From JAKACA01 sp963769255 (lineage in GTDB: Bacteria; Actinomycetota; Acidimicrobiia; Acidimicrobiales; Bog-793): DNA of 64,000 nucleotides. The notes beneath the pieces were generated by a model. That model was not told where the DNA came from. It was given only the letters and a program-made list of their open reading frames with translations, and made no database searches. A program made the position numbers and the translations under genes. This document shows, one piece after another, positions 16,718-25,895 of this stretch. Location of the stretch: contig CAVYKV010000003.1 in the NCBI GenBank assembly GCA_963769255.1, forward strand, positions 1 through 64,000, read 5' to 3'. Positions within the stretch are counted from its first letter, which is position 1. Each line of letters starts with the position of its first letter.

Positions 16718-17431
16718 ATGACCGAGAGCTCAGCGGTCGTCTTGGACGGTCGAGTCACGCGCTCGGAGGTCTTCGGGAGGTATCGCGAGCCGCCATTCAC
16801 CGGCCTCGAGCTCAAGGCACTCGATTGGCTCGAAGGCTTCTACGAGCTCGAGCACCTGTTGGCGACCCGCGCCTGGGCAATCAGGCTGCGGGCCGACGCC
16901 TCACCGGAGCTCCGGCTGGCGGCGCTCGTTCACGATTGCGAGCGAAACTTCCCTGGCGGCCCCACGAACACACCGGCTCGCTTCGACGACCCCAAGTATC
17001 TCTTCGCCCACTCCATCCGTTGCGGTGAGTTCATCGGGGAGTTCCTCGCCGGCGAGGGCGCCGACGAGGACTTCATCTACCGGGTCAAGTCGCTCGTGCT
17101 GCGCCACGAAGTCGGAGGTGGGGCCGAGGCGGACGTCCTGCAGGCGGCGGATTCGTTGTCGTTTCTCGAGACGCTTCGGTGGCTGACGGTGCAATGGGTC
17201 CAGTCCGGTCGCTACAGCGCCGAGGCTGCGAAGGAGAAGCACGGATACATGCTCGAGCGCATGAGGCCGCCCGAGGCGCTCGCGCTCGGACTGCCCCTCT
17301 ACGAACTGGCGATCCGCGATCTCGAGAAGGCGGCGGCCGTCAACATCGAGGGCCGCCTCGAGATCGCAAGCGACTACAAGCTGCTGATCGGCATCGCGCC
17401 CGCCGGGAACGGCACGAGAGGAGAGGGATGA
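16718..17431 (+). CDS. HD-domain protein, first gene of the catabolic cluster
   Basis: A 237-residue soluble protein with an HD-type metal phosphohydrolase fold. The first ligand is probably His in LEHLLATRAW, LAALVHDCERNF is the HD pair, LFAHSIRCGEF and LVLRHEVGG give later His residues, and DVLQAADSLSFLET the last Asp. It resembles DUF4202-like HD proteins. ATG 16718 is chosen; an in-frame GTG lies nine codons upstream. Its stop overlaps the next gene by ATGA, so the two are translationally coupled. In this setting it may act on a phosphorylated intermediate made by the next gene product, or be regulatory; this is inference. Confidence 0.7.
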   Translation: MTESSAVVLDGRVTRSEVFGRYREPPFTGLELKALDWLEGFYELEHLLATRAWAIRLRADASPELRLAALVHDCERNFPGGPTNTPARFDDPKYLFAHSIRCGEFIGEFLAGEGADEDFIYRVKSLVLRHEVGGGAEADVLQAADSLSFLETLRWLTVQWVQSGRYSAEAAKEKHGYMLERMRPPEALALGLPLYELAIRDLEKAAAVNIEGRLEIASDYKLLIGIAPAGNGTRGEG

Positions 17432-19278
17432 GCGACCACGAGACGGCAAGGTTCCCGAGTCCGTTTGAGGTCACGACCCCACCCGGCGCAGAGGGTTGGG
17501 AGCGGATGTATCCCTACTACGCCACCTTCTCGGAGGACCGCCGGGAGATCGAGGAGCAGAGGTTCTGGTTCTTCGACTCGATGCACTACCCGGAACCGGT
17601 CTATCCCTTCGACCTCATCTTTCCCGAGCACACCTGGGTCGTGGCCAGTCAGAACATCTCGCGCGTCTTCTCCGTACCGACCGCCCTCGGACTCGACCAC
17701 CGGGTCATCAACGGTTACGTCTACGTGAGCCCGAACGTGGTAGCCGACCCTGGGGAGATCGAGCAGCGAGCCCCCATCTTCGCCGAGCGGGCCGGCTACT
17801 ACTTCGAGCACTGGAACGAGATCTACGACGCCTGGGTCGTCAAGGCGAAGGCCTGCATCCAGGAGCTGAAGCAGATCCGCTTCGAGCCCTTGCCTGATCT
17901 GGAGCCGATCGAGGTCGTCCACGAAAGCCGACACCTGACGAGCGGCGTCTCGCTGTACCGCGCCTACAACCACCTCCTCGAGAACCAGCAAGAGATGCAC
18001 TATCTCCACTTCGAGATGCTGGCTCTCGGTTACGGCGCGTATCTCGCCCTCCTCGACTTCTGCAAGATGGCCTTCCCGAGCATCGAAGACCAGAGCGTCG
18101 CCAAGATGGTCATGGGCATCGATGTCCTGCTCTTCCGCCCGAACGACGAGCTGCAAAAGCTCTCCCAGCTGGCGCTCGACCTCGGGCTGGCCGACGCCTT
18201 CGCCAAGGGGGCGCCCCCTGCTGCGGTGATAGATGCCATCGGTGCCAAGCCGAATGGCGAACAGTGGCTAAAAGAGTTCAACGCCGTGCGGGAGGAGTGG
18301 TTCTGGTTCTCCACCGGGCACGGTGTCTCCCACAACCACCCGAGCTGGATGGAGGACCTCTCCGTCCCGTTCTCGGCAATGCGGACCTACGTCGAGGCGC
18401 TCCAGAGAGGCGATACCCTCGAGCGGCCGCTGGACGACGTGCGCGCCGAGCGCGACCGGGTGACGGCGGAATATCGGGACCTGCTACCCACAGACGCCGA
18501 CCGGGCCACGTTCGACGACCTCATCCGCCTCGCCCGGACCGTCTACGTGTTCGTGGAGGACCACGCCTTCTACTGCGAACACGGGCACTTCTCGATCTTC
18601 TGGACGAAGGTGCGCGAGCTGGGCGAGGTCTTTGCTCATCACGGCTTCCTGCAGGCAGCCGAGGACATCTTCCTGATGCAGCGATTCGAGATCTATCCGG
18701 CGCTGTGGGACCTCGAAACGGGGTGGGGCGCCGTCAGCCAGGACCGGCGGGCCTACTGGCACCGCGAGGTAGCCGAGCGCAAGCAGATCCTCGAGGCGCT
18801 GCGCCGCTGGTCGCCGCCGCCCGCCCTCGGCGCTCCGCCCGAGGTGATCACCGAACCGTTCACCGTCATGCTCTGGGGCATCACCAAGGAGACCCTCGAC
18901 CGTTGGCTGGCACCACGGGAGGACTCCGAGAACGTGCTGCACGGCGTGGCCGCCTCTCCCGGTGTGATCGAGGGGCGGGCACGGGTGATCAACGGTCCCG
19001 ACGAGCTGACGACCGTCGAGGACGGCGAAGTGCTCGTCTGCCCGATCACGAACCCGAGCTGGACGCCGATCTTCAAGCGGATCAAGGGTGCCGTGTCGGA
19101 CTCCGGCGGGATCATGGCGCACGCCGCCATCGTCGCCCGTGAGTACGGGCTGCCGGCCGTCGTCGGCACCGGCTTCGGCACGAAGGTGATCAAGACCGGC
19201 CAGCTCGTCCGGGTCGACGGGACACGGGGGGTCGTCACGGTGCTCACCGACGACGAGGGGCTCGGCAACCCGGACTAG
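17428..19278 (+). CDS. Phosphotransferase with C-terminal PEP-utilizer His domain (phenylphosphate synthase subunit 1-like)
   Basis: A 616-residue protein. The last 85 residues are the swivelling phosphohistidine domain of PEP synthase/PPDK enzymes: GVAASPGVIEGRARVI, VLVCPITNPSWTPIF, SDSGGIMAHAAIVAREYG and PAVVGTG; His565 in GGIMAHAA is the expected phospho-carrier. The first 480 residues are helical, rich in W, Y and H, and carry no pyruvate/PEP-binding barrel. Size (about 70 kDa) and domain order match protein 1 of phenylphosphate synthase of anaerobic phenol degraders, while the ATP-grasp partner is encoded separately at 20961. Together they should move a phosphoryl group from ATP through His565 to an acceptor that is not pyruvate. 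The acceptor is unknown; a hydroxylated N-heterocycle is suggested by neighbours. ATG 17428 overlaps the previous stop. Confidence 0.75.
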   Translation: MSDHETARFPSPFEVTTPPGAEGWERMYPYYATFSEDRREIEEQRFWFFDSMHYPEPVYPFDLIFPEHTWVVASQNISRVFSVPTALGLDHRVINGYVYVSPNVVADPGEIEQRAPIFAERAGYYFEHWNEIYDAWVVKAKACIQELKQIRFEPLPDLEPIEVVHESRHLTSGVSLYRAYNHLLENQQEMHYLHFEMLALGYGAYLALLDFCKMAFPSIEDQSVAKMVMGIDVLLFRPNDELQKLSQLALDLGLADAFAKGAPPAAVIDAIGAKPNGEQWLKEFNAVREEWFWFSTGHGVSHNHPSWMEDLSVPFSAMRTYVEALQRGDTLERPLDDVRAERDRVTAEYRDLLPTDADRATFDDLIRLARTVYVFVEDHAFYCEHGHFSIFWTKVRELGEVFAHHGFLQAAEDIFLMQRFEIYPALWDLETGWGAVSQDRRAYWHREVAERKQILEALRRWSPPPALGAPPEVITEPFTVMLWGITKETLDRWLAPREDSENVLHGVAASPGVIEGRARVINGPDELTTVEDGEVLVCPITNPSWTPIFKRIKGAVSDSGGIMAHAAIVAREYGLPAVVGTGFGTKVIKTGQLVRVDGTRGVVTVLTDDEGLGNPD

Positions 19279-19397
19279 GGCGACGACGAGAACGCCGGGT
19301 CGCCGGACCGGCCGGGACGAGCCCACGGGGCGGGGCAGCAGCAGCAAGGGGACGGATCAACTCACCGCAGTGACGGTGCAGCCGAAGGAGGGGGAAG

Positions 19398-20888
19398 GTG
19401 GCAACGACAAGTCAACAGAAGCGGTCGCCATGGATCGAGGATTTGTCGATCCATTACGTGCCCGAGACGGAGCGCCATGGCAAGCCACGCGACCAGTTCA
19501 CCGTGTGGTTCGGGGGGAACTTCGGTGCCATCGGCCTCTTCACAGGCAGCCTGTCGATCGTGCTCGGCCTCACCCTGCCCTGGGCGATAATCGCTATTGC
19601 CATCGGCTTCATATTCGGGGCACTGATCTGCGCCTTTCACGCCATCCAGGGCCCGCGGCTCGGCGTGCCTCAGATGATCCAGAGCCGAGGGCAGTTCGGC
19701 TTCTATGGGGCTGGGATCCTGTTCCTGGCAACGTTCCTTCTGGAGTTCGGGTACACGGCCGCCCAGACGGTGCTGCAGGGGCAAGCCTTGAACGTTGTGG
19801 TCCCGAGCGTCTCGATCCTGGTCTGGCTGTTCATCTTCACGGTGCCGACGATCGTCCTCAGCATCTTCGGCTATGACTGGATCCACCACTGGGCCCGGCT
19901 GGTGACCGTCGCACTCTTCGTGACGGTTCTCGTCATGTTCGTTCAGGCGTTGCGATTCAGCCACGGTCTGGCGAGAGCCGAGACGTCATGGTCAGCGCCA
20001 CCCCTTGCCCTCTTCGCCCTCGTCGTCGCCATCTATCTCATCCTGATCGCGTCGTGGGCGCCCAACATCTCCGACTACTCCCGATACCTACCACAGACGA
20101 CGCGCTCATCAAGGACGTTCTGGGCGGTGTTCTTGGGCTTGGCGACGAGTGGCGCCATCTCCTGCATGGGTGCCTACATCACGGCATTGCTACCGAAGGC
20201 GAGCCTCTTCGCAGCCGTGCAGACGATCTCGGGCGGCGCCGTCGTGGTGATCCTGGCGCTGAGCCTCATCGCCACGAACGTTCTGACGACGTACACGGGA
20301 ATGCTCTCGCTGACGAGCGCACTCAGCACGTTCAAGGAGGTGCCGATCTCCAAGATGGTGCGTGTGGCCGGCATCGTCATCACTGCAGGAGCGGGTCTAG
20401 TTGCCGCAGCGCTCGGGTACAAGACGTTCCTCAACTCGTTCGAGAATTTCCTCTACGTCTTGCTCTTCGTGTTCATCCCGTGGAGCGCCGTGAACCTGTT
20501 CGACTTCTACTTCGTGAAGAAGGGCTCATACAACGTTGAAGCGTTCTTCGATCGGCACGGTGAGTATCGCGGCGTCCGCGTGGTACCGGTGACGATGTAC
20601 CTTGTCGGACTCGGGGTCGAGCTCCTCTTTATCAATCAGACGTTCTACGTTGGTCCACTCGTCAGCGCCCTCGGTGGCGTCGACATCTCTTGGATCGTCG
20701 GCTTCGTTGTGCCCTTCGGTCTCTATTACATCGTGGCGACTTTGTGGCCGGACGCTGCAGGAGTGAACGTCGCGGTCGATCACGGCCGGCTCGACGTCTC
20801 CATGGAGACCGACTTCGCCGGCACCCCGGCGGTTGCGGCATCCGGGGGTTCGGGAGACTCCCTCGCCGTCGACGTGCCGACGGACTGA
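19398..20888 (+). CDS. NCS1-family nucleobase/N-heterocycle:cation symporter
   Basis: A 496-residue inner-membrane transporter with about twelve hydrophobic segments. The N-terminus WIEDLSIHYVPETERHGKPR and the Gly-rich FTVWFGGNFGAIGLFTG helix, then LGVPQMIQSRGQFGFYGAG and SWAPNISDYSRYLP, are hallmarks of the cytosine/purine/uracil/allantoin permease family (CodB/PucI/NCS1). GTG 19398 is preceded by GGAGGGGGAAG. It imports small N-heterocycles with H+ or Na+. Its position inside the cluster points to uptake of the pathway substrate. The 119 bases before it contain no terminator-like hairpin, so it is probably in the same transcript. Confidence 0.9.
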   Translation: MATTSQQKRSPWIEDLSIHYVPETERHGKPRDQFTVWFGGNFGAIGLFTGSLSIVLGLTLPWAIIAIAIGFIFGALICAFHAIQGPRLGVPQMIQSRGQFGFYGAGILFLATFLLEFGYTAAQTVLQGQALNVVVPSVSILVWLFIFTVPTIVLSIFGYDWIHHWARLVTVALFVTVLVMFVQALRFSHGLARAETSWSAPPLALFALVVAIYLILIASWAPNISDYSRYLPQTTRSSRTFWAVFLGLATSGAISCMGAYITALLPKASLFAAVQTISGGAVVVILALSLIATNVLTTYTGMLSLTSALSTFKEVPISKMVRVAGIVITAGAGLVAAALGYKTFLNSFENFLYVLLFVFIPWSAVNLFDFYFVKKGSYNVEAFFDRHGEYRGVRVVPVTMYLVGLGVELLFINQTFYVGPLVSALGGVDISWIVGFVVPFGLYYIVATLWPDAAGVNVAVDHGRLDVSMETDFAGTPAVAASGGSGDSLAVDVPTD

Positions 20889-20960
20889 CGGATGGCCCCG
20901 GCGCACCCAGCGTCGGGTCGGGACAGTTGCAACAGGGTGAACGATTTGAAAGGAGGAGTG

Positions 20961-22091
20961 TTGCCGAGCGGTCGGATGACCAGGACGAGAGGGAAGGCGC
21001 CCGCTACCGGCGCGGCTTCCGGACCGCTGGTCGCGTGGTTCGACGACGACACGGGTGCATCGAGCGACCTGCTCGGGGGGAAGTGCCTCGGCCTCACCGA
21101 GATGACGCTCGCCGGGCTGAAGGTCCCGCCCGGATTTGCCGTGACGACGGTGGCACACCGGGTGGGCCTCGAGCCGGCACTCCTCCGCTGGCTCGAGTCG
21201 CCACATCTTGCCGGCCATCGACTCCTGAATGGCAGCGCCGGCGCCGCGGGCGGGGACCTGCCCCCGACAGAAGTCGCCGTGCTACGCGACATCGCCGCGC
21301 AGATTCCGCTCGCCGAGGCGGTACGCAATGCCGTCTCCGAGGCTTACGAAGAACTGAGTCGTCGAACCGGCCTGCCAGAACCGCCCGTCGCCGTTCGCTC
21401 CAGTGGGCAAATCGAAGACGGCAGCGAGGCAAGCTTCGCCGGCCAGTTCGACACCTACCTCTGGGTGATCGGCGCGGACGCTGTCCTCGAGACCGTGCAG
21501 CGCGTGTGGACGGGCTCGCTCACCTCGAGCGCGCTGTCGTATCGCATCGAACGGGATCTGGGTTTCGGCTTTTCGCCGATGTGCGTCGGCGTTCAGCTCA
21601 TGGTGGACGCCCGCAGTGCCGGCGTCATGTTCACGCTCGATCCCCGCAACGGCGACCGGTCACGCGTCGTCATCGAATCGAGCTGGGGGCTCGGAGAGGC
21701 GGTCGTCGCCGGCGAGGTGCAGCCGGATCGCATCTCCGTCAACAAGGTGACGGGCGACATCACGACGGAGGAGGTCGGTTCGAAGGAGCACGCCTACGGA
21801 TTCGACCCGTCGGCAGGTGCCGTCGTCTCGTCCCCGACCGAGAAGGCTCGCCGGGAGGAGATCTCGCTCTCCAAGGAGGAGATCCTCGAGCTCGCTCGTC
21901 TCGGGCGACAGCTGGAACGTCTTCGGGGTGCCCCGCAGGACGTGGAGTGGGCCATCGACACGAGAGGAGAGGTGTACCTGTTGCAGGTCCGACCAGAGAC
22001 CGTCTGGAGCACACGGCACGCAGCGACCGAGGCACCACGTGCCCGGGGAGCACTCGAGTACGTGGTGGATCTCTTCGGCGGGAGCAGATGA
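20961..22091 (+). CDS. PEP synthase-like ATP-grasp protein (phenylphosphate synthase subunit 2-like)
   Basis: About 376 residues (40 kDa) that correspond only to the N-terminal ATP-binding half of PEP synthase. Motifs in order: LGGKCLGLTEM and VPPGFAVTT, VRSSGQIEDGSEASFAGQFD, GVMFTLDPRNGD, SSWGLGEAVVAGEVQPD and DVEWAIDTRGEVYLLQVRPE. Both the His domain and the PEP/pyruvate barrel are absent, so it needs a partner, which is supplied by the protein at 17428. AAAGGAGGAG at 20949-20958 makes TTG 20961 the likely start, although GTG 20958 and ATG 20976 are in frame. The next gene begins one base after its stop. Expected job: bind ATP and phosphorylate the swivelling His. Confidence 0.8.
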   Translation: MPSGRMTRTRGKAPATGAASGPLVAWFDDDTGASSDLLGGKCLGLTEMTLAGLKVPPGFAVTTVAHRVGLEPALLRWLESPHLAGHRLLNGSAGAAGGDLPPTEVAVLRDIAAQIPLAEAVRNAVSEAYEELSRRTGLPEPPVAVRSSGQIEDGSEASFAGQFDTYLWVIGADAVLETVQRVWTGSLTSSALSYRIERDLGFGFSPMCVGVQLMVDARSAGVMFTLDPRNGDRSRVVIESSWGLGEAVVAGEVQPDRISVNKVTGDITTEEVGSKEHAYGFDPSAGAVVSSPTEKARREEISLSKEEILELARLGRQLERLRGAPQDVEWAIDTRGEVYLLQVRPETVWSTRHAATEAPRARGALEYVVDLFGGSR

Positions 22092-22092
22092 C

Positions 22093-22962
22093 ATGAAGGC
22101 GGCGAAGGTCTCCTACCACCGGGCCGCGAGCCTCGACGAGGCGCTCGACCTCCTCGCCTCCGACGCAGACCTACGGCTGCTCTCGGGCGGGCAGAGCCTG
22201 CTTCCGATGCTCAACATGCGGCTCCTCCGCCCGGAGCTCCTGCTCGACATCGCCGAGCTCTCCGAGTTGCGCGGTATGCAGCGGGACGGCGACCGTCTCG
22301 TGATCGGGGCGCTCGTGACGTACCGGGAGCTCGAACGGTCGTCACTCGTGACGGCGGCCGCACCGTTGCTGGCAACAGCGGTCCGCTGTGTCGGCGATCT
22401 CCAGGTCCGCAACCGGGGAACTGTCGGCGGCAGCCTCGCCCACGCCGACCCCACAGCCGAGCTGCCGCTCGCCTGCCTGACGCTCGGCGCGGAGGTCAGA
22501 CTCCAGAGCCGACGCGGCTCGAGGCGGCTCCCTCTTCAGGACTTCCTCGTCGGACCGTACGAGACCGCCATCGACGACGACGAGCTCGTGACCGGACTCG
22601 ACCTCAACGCCGGCTCTCGCCGTTTCGGCTTTGCCGAGGCGACGCGGCGTCACAACGACTTCGCCATCGTGAGCGCCGCCGCTGCTGGCGTCATCGCCCC
22701 GAACGGCACGATCGAGGACCTCACCATTGGGCTCGGAGGCGTCGCCGACACCGTCACGCTCGTTCCCCGCGCGGCCGCCCTGCTCCGCGGGCAGCCCCCT
22801 GGCGAGGAGGTGCTGTCCGCGGCGGCAGCAGCCTGCCAGGACGAGATCTCTCCGACGAGCGACACGCGAGCGTCAGCGGATTACCGCCGCCATCTGGCCG
22901 GTGAGTACCTGAGACGCGTCGTCCTCCAGATGGCGACGACCGACGGGGTGCAAGCCGCATGA
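22093..22962 (+). CDS. Molybdenum hydroxylase, FAD-binding medium subunit
   Basis: A 289-residue FAD subunit of the xanthine dehydrogenase / CO dehydrogenase family. LLSGGQSLLPMLNMRL near residue 33 and RNRGTVGGSLAHADPTAEL near 102 are the two FAD-binding loops; the C-terminal domain starts around 180. ATG 22093 is one base after the preceding stop. The stop overlaps the iron-sulfur subunit gene by ATGA. FAD, Fe-S and Mo subunits in this order are encoded by 22093-25821; the medium subunit passes electrons to an external acceptor. Confidence 0.9.
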   Translation: MKAAKVSYHRAASLDEALDLLASDADLRLLSGGQSLLPMLNMRLLRPELLLDIAELSELRGMQRDGDRLVIGALVTYRELERSSLVTAAAPLLATAVRCVGDLQVRNRGTVGGSLAHADPTAELPLACLTLGAEVRLQSRRGSRRLPLQDFLVGPYETAIDDDELVTGLDLNAGSRRFGFAEATRRHNDFAIVSAAAAGVIAPNGTIEDLTIGLGGVADTVTLVPRAAALLRGQPPGEEVLSAAAAACQDEISPTSDTRASADYRRHLAGEYLRRVVLQMATTDGVQAA

Positions 22963-23456
22963 CCGAGCACAACGGCAGTCGACGAGTCGAGGTGACCGTC
23001 AACGGCACGCGGTACACCGAGGAGGTTGAGAGCCGCCTGCACCTTGCCGACTTCCTTCGCCACCGTCTCGGGCTGATGGGCACCCATCTTGGCTGCGAGC
23101 AAGGAGTCTGCGGAATGTGCACCGTGCTCCTTGACGGCGTGCCCGTGAAGAGCTGCATCGTCCTCACTGCGCAGGCGGACGGTCACGAGGTGACCACGGT
23201 CGAGTCGCTCGGAACCGACGAGATGCTCGACGATCTGCAGTCTTCGTTCAAAGAGCACCATGGCCTGCAGTGCGGCTTCTGCACTCCCGCCTTCCTCATG
23301 ACCGCCTCGTCGCTCGCCGGCGAGGGCACTCTCGATCGCCGGCAGCTCCGCGAGGCGCTCGCCGGGGTCCTCTGCCGTTGCACCGGCTACTCCCGGATCA
23401 TTGACGCCGTGGAGGACTGGCTGGCCAGCGAAGAAAGGAACATCCCTCGTGCTTGA
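22959..23456 (+). CDS. Molybdenum hydroxylase, 2Fe-2S small subunit
   Basis: A 165-residue subunit carrying two iron-sulfur centres. The plant-type ferredoxin site is LGCEQGVCGMCTVLLDG with a later Cys in VKSCIVL; the second site is GLQCGFCTPAFLM plus LCRCTGYSRI. It starts four bases inside the previous gene and overlaps the start of the large subunit (GTG 23449). Length and motif spacing are normal, so it should be functional in electron transfer from the molybdenum site to FAD. Confidence 0.93.
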   Translation: MTEHNGSRRVEVTVNGTRYTEEVESRLHLADFLRHRLGLMGTHLGCEQGVCGMCTVLLDGVPVKSCIVLTAQADGHEVTTVESLGTDEMLDDLQSSFKEHHGLQCGFCTPAFLMTASSLAGEGTLDRRQLREALAGVLCRCTGYSRIIDAVEDWLASEERNIPRA

Positions 23457-25821
23457 CGTCGACGAGATCCAAGTCACCTCGCCGCGCCAGATCGGTCGGA
23501 GCGTGCAACGCCTGGAGGACGATCGGCTGCTGAGAGGAGCGGGCCGTTTTGTCGACGATCTCGAGCCGGCTCACACGTTGCACATGGCGGTGGGTCGCTC
23601 GCCCTTTCCCTACACCCGCGTGGTGTCGGTCGACATCACCGAGGCCGTCAAGGCCGAAGGGGTTCGCCACATCATGGTGGGGCCCGACGTGCTGAAAGTG
23701 ACGACGCCGCTCACGTTGCTGCGCCCCATCAAGGAGGTCGCGCCCCTCGCCTACTACGCCCTCGCCACCGACGTGGCGCTGTTCGAAGGTCAACCGGTCG
23801 TGAGCGTGGCGGCCACGAGCCGTCATGCGGCGGAAGACGCCCTCGAGCTCATCGACATCGACTACGACCCGCTCCCGTCACAGGTCACCGTCGAGCAGGC
23901 GAGTGCCGACGGCGCTCCACCGTTGCACGACGGCCAGACCGGCAACGTCCTTGCGGTGACACGACGCGCCACCGGCGACCCGGAGGCAGCCCTGGGCGCC
24001 GCCGACGTCGTGATCGAGGACGTCTTCGAGATCAACCGCGTCATCGCCCTCTCGATGGAAGGGCGAGCCGTCCTGGCTGAGTACTCGGCCGGCACCGGGC
24101 AGTTCACGGTCCACAGCTCGACGCAGGCGCCCCACCTGCTCCGCAAGCAGCTCGCGGAGGTCCTCCAGGTGGAGGAGGGCCTCGTCCGGGTGATCGCCCC
24201 GATGGTGGGAGGCGGTTTCGGCATGAAGCTCGGCGTGTATCCGGAGGACGTCCTCGCCTGCCTGCACTCCATGGCGACGAAACGGCCCGTCAAGTGGATC
24301 GAGGACCGGCTCGAGCACTTCCGGGCGGCGACACACGCCCGGGAGGCCCACCACGAGGGGAAGATGGGTGCGAGCCGCGACGGCAGGCTGCAGGTGCTGT
24401 GGGACACCCACAGCATCGACATGGGCGCCTATCACTCCCCCTTCGGTCCGCCCAGCAGCTCGACGCTCACCCTCACCGGCCCCTATCTCGTCGAGCACTG
24501 CTATACGGAGCGCCGCGTCGTGGCGACCAACAAGACCCCGGTCGGTGCCTACCGCGGGTACGGCGCCCCGGAATCGAATTTCGTCTGCGAGACACTCATG
24601 GATCGCATGGCCCGACGTCTCGGTCTCGACCCGCTCGAGTTCCGCCTCAAGAACATGATCCGGCCGGAACAGCTTCCCTACGAAACGCCGAGCGGTGCCA
24701 TCTACGAGGGGGGCAACTACCCGCGCTGCCTGGAGATGGCGGCGGAGCGCGTCGGGTATCGCGAGGTGAAGGCGGCAGTTCGCCAGCTCGGAGCCGACGG
24801 CCGGCATCGTGGCGTCGGCCTCGCCGCCTACATGGAGAAGACCGGCTACCCCGGGTCACGTTGGCTCGGTCGGGAGGCGGCCACCTTCGGTGCCTACGAA
24901 GCCGTCACGCTCCGGTGCACGCGCACGGGCAGTGTCGAACTGCACTCTGGCGTCGTCAGCTTCGGCCAGGGCGGCGAGACGGCACTGGCCCAGGTGTGCG
25001 CCGACTCCCTCGGGATCGACTTCGAGCGGGTGTGCGTCCATTCCGGCGATACCGGCTCGACACCGGCCGGGATCGGGTCGTTCTCGTCGCGCACGATGAT
25101 CGCCGCCTCCGGTGCGATCGCCCAAGCGGCGGTCGGCCTACGGCAGAAGATCCTCGCCATCGCCGGGCACTTGCTGAAGTCGCCCGACGACGAGCTCGTG
25201 CTGTCCGGGAACGAGGTCGTGCACGGCTCACGCCCCGAGCTCCGGCTCGAGCTCGCCACGGTATTCGCGGCGGGCATCTCCGGCCACGACCTCCCGGACG
25301 GGCTCGTTCCTGGTATCGAGTCGACGGGGTACTTCGACCCGACGCACTCCGCCTACGGGTCGGGCGCCGCCGCCTGCGTGGTCGCCGTCGACGCTCGCAC
25401 GGGGGAGTTCGAGCTGGAGCGTTTCGTCCTCGTGCACGACTGCGGCACGCAGATCAATCCGACGCTCGTGGAAGGCCAGGTACAAGGCGGTCTCGGGCAG
25501 GCGATCGGAGCCGCACTCATGGAGGAGCTGCTGTATGACCCCGATTCGGGTCAGCTGCTCAACGGCACGATGATGGATTACTTCGCGCCGACCGCCGCCG
25601 ACCTTCCCGAGTTCGAGCTGGACCACCTGGAGAGCCCGTCCCCCGTCACGCCCTTCGGCGTCCGCGGCGTCGGCGAGGCGGGGATGATCCCGCCGGCGGC
25701 GGCCATCGCCAACGCACTGTGCGACGCTCTTTCGGAGTACGGGATCGTCCTCAACGATCTTCCCCTGACCGCAGAGCGCGTGTGGTCTGCCATCAAGCAG
25801 GCGCAGCTCCGAGAGCCATGA
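23449..25821 (+). CDS. Molybdenum hydroxylase, molybdopterin-binding large subunit
   Basis: A 790-residue large subunit. MVGGGFGMKLG near residue 266 is a cofactor-binding loop, VGAYRGYGAPES near 370 the region of the substrate-facing Arg, VVSFGQGGETALAQ near 505 another pterin loop, and GVRGVGEAGMIPPAA near 745 contains the catalytic Glu. The CO dehydrogenase signature AYRCSFR is absent, so this is a hydroxylase of the aldehyde oxidase/xanthine dehydrogenase kind, typically adding OH from water next to a ring nitrogen. GTG 23449 has AAAGGA upstream and overlaps the small-subunit stop. The stop overlaps a 25-codon coxG-like start. Confidence 0.92.
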   Translation: MLDVDEIQVTSPRQIGRSVQRLEDDRLLRGAGRFVDDLEPAHTLHMAVGRSPFPYTRVVSVDITEAVKAEGVRHIMVGPDVLKVTTPLTLLRPIKEVAPLAYYALATDVALFEGQPVVSVAATSRHAAEDALELIDIDYDPLPSQVTVEQASADGAPPLHDGQTGNVLAVTRRATGDPEAALGAADVVIEDVFEINRVIALSMEGRAVLAEYSAGTGQFTVHSSTQAPHLLRKQLAEVLQVEEGLVRVIAPMVGGGFGMKLGVYPEDVLACLHSMATKRPVKWIEDRLEHFRAATHAREAHHEGKMGASRDGRLQVLWDTHSIDMGAYHSPFGPPSSSTLTLTGPYLVEHCYTERRVVATNKTPVGAYRGYGAPESNFVCETLMDRMARRLGLDPLEFRLKNMIRPEQLPYETPSGAIYEGGNYPRCLEMAAERVGYREVKAAVRQLGADGRHRGVGLAAYMEKTGYPGSRWLGREAATFGAYEAVTLRCTRTGSVELHSGVVSFGQGGETALAQVCADSLGIDFERVCVHSGDTGSTPAGIGSFSSRTMIAASGAIAQAAVGLRQKILAIAGHLLKSPDDELVLSGNEVVHGSRPELRLELATVFAAGISGHDLPDGLVPGIESTGYFDPTHSAYGSGAAACVVAVDARTGEFELERFVLVHDCGTQINPTLVEGQVQGGLGQAIGAALMEELLYDPDSGQLLNGTMMDYFAPTAADLPEFELDHLESPSPVTPFGVRGVGEAGMIPPAAAIANALCDALSEYGIVLNDLPLTAERVWSAIKQAQLREP

Positions 25822-25895
25822 GCTTCGAGCACTCGATCGTCCTCGATTCGCCCCGCCAGGTCGTCTGGAAGCTCGGCGGAGATGGAGCCGGATGA
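25818..25895 (+). pseudogene. Vestigial coxG (SRPBCC) N-terminus, 25 codons
   Basis: ATG 25818 overlaps the stop of the large-subunit gene (ATGA) and opens MSFEHSIVLDSPRQVVWKLG, which reads like the first strand and helix of CoxG-type SRPBCC proteins that often follow molybdenum hydroxylase genes. The frame ends after 25 codons at TGA 25893-25895, and this stop overlaps the start of the next gene (ATGA at 25892). It is probably what remains after deletion of coxG, kept perhaps because it couples translation between the two genes. Confidence 0.55.

Noticed and set aside
17428..19278. Annotation as PEP synthase or pyruvate phosphate dikinase
   Set aside because: Only the swivelling His domain is shared; the ATP-grasp half is in another gene and the PEP/pyruvate barrel is missing.
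23449..25821. Annotation as aerobic CO dehydrogenase large subunit
   Set aside because: The CO dehydrogenase active-site loop AYRCSFR is absent; VGAYRGYGAPES is of the general hydroxylase type.
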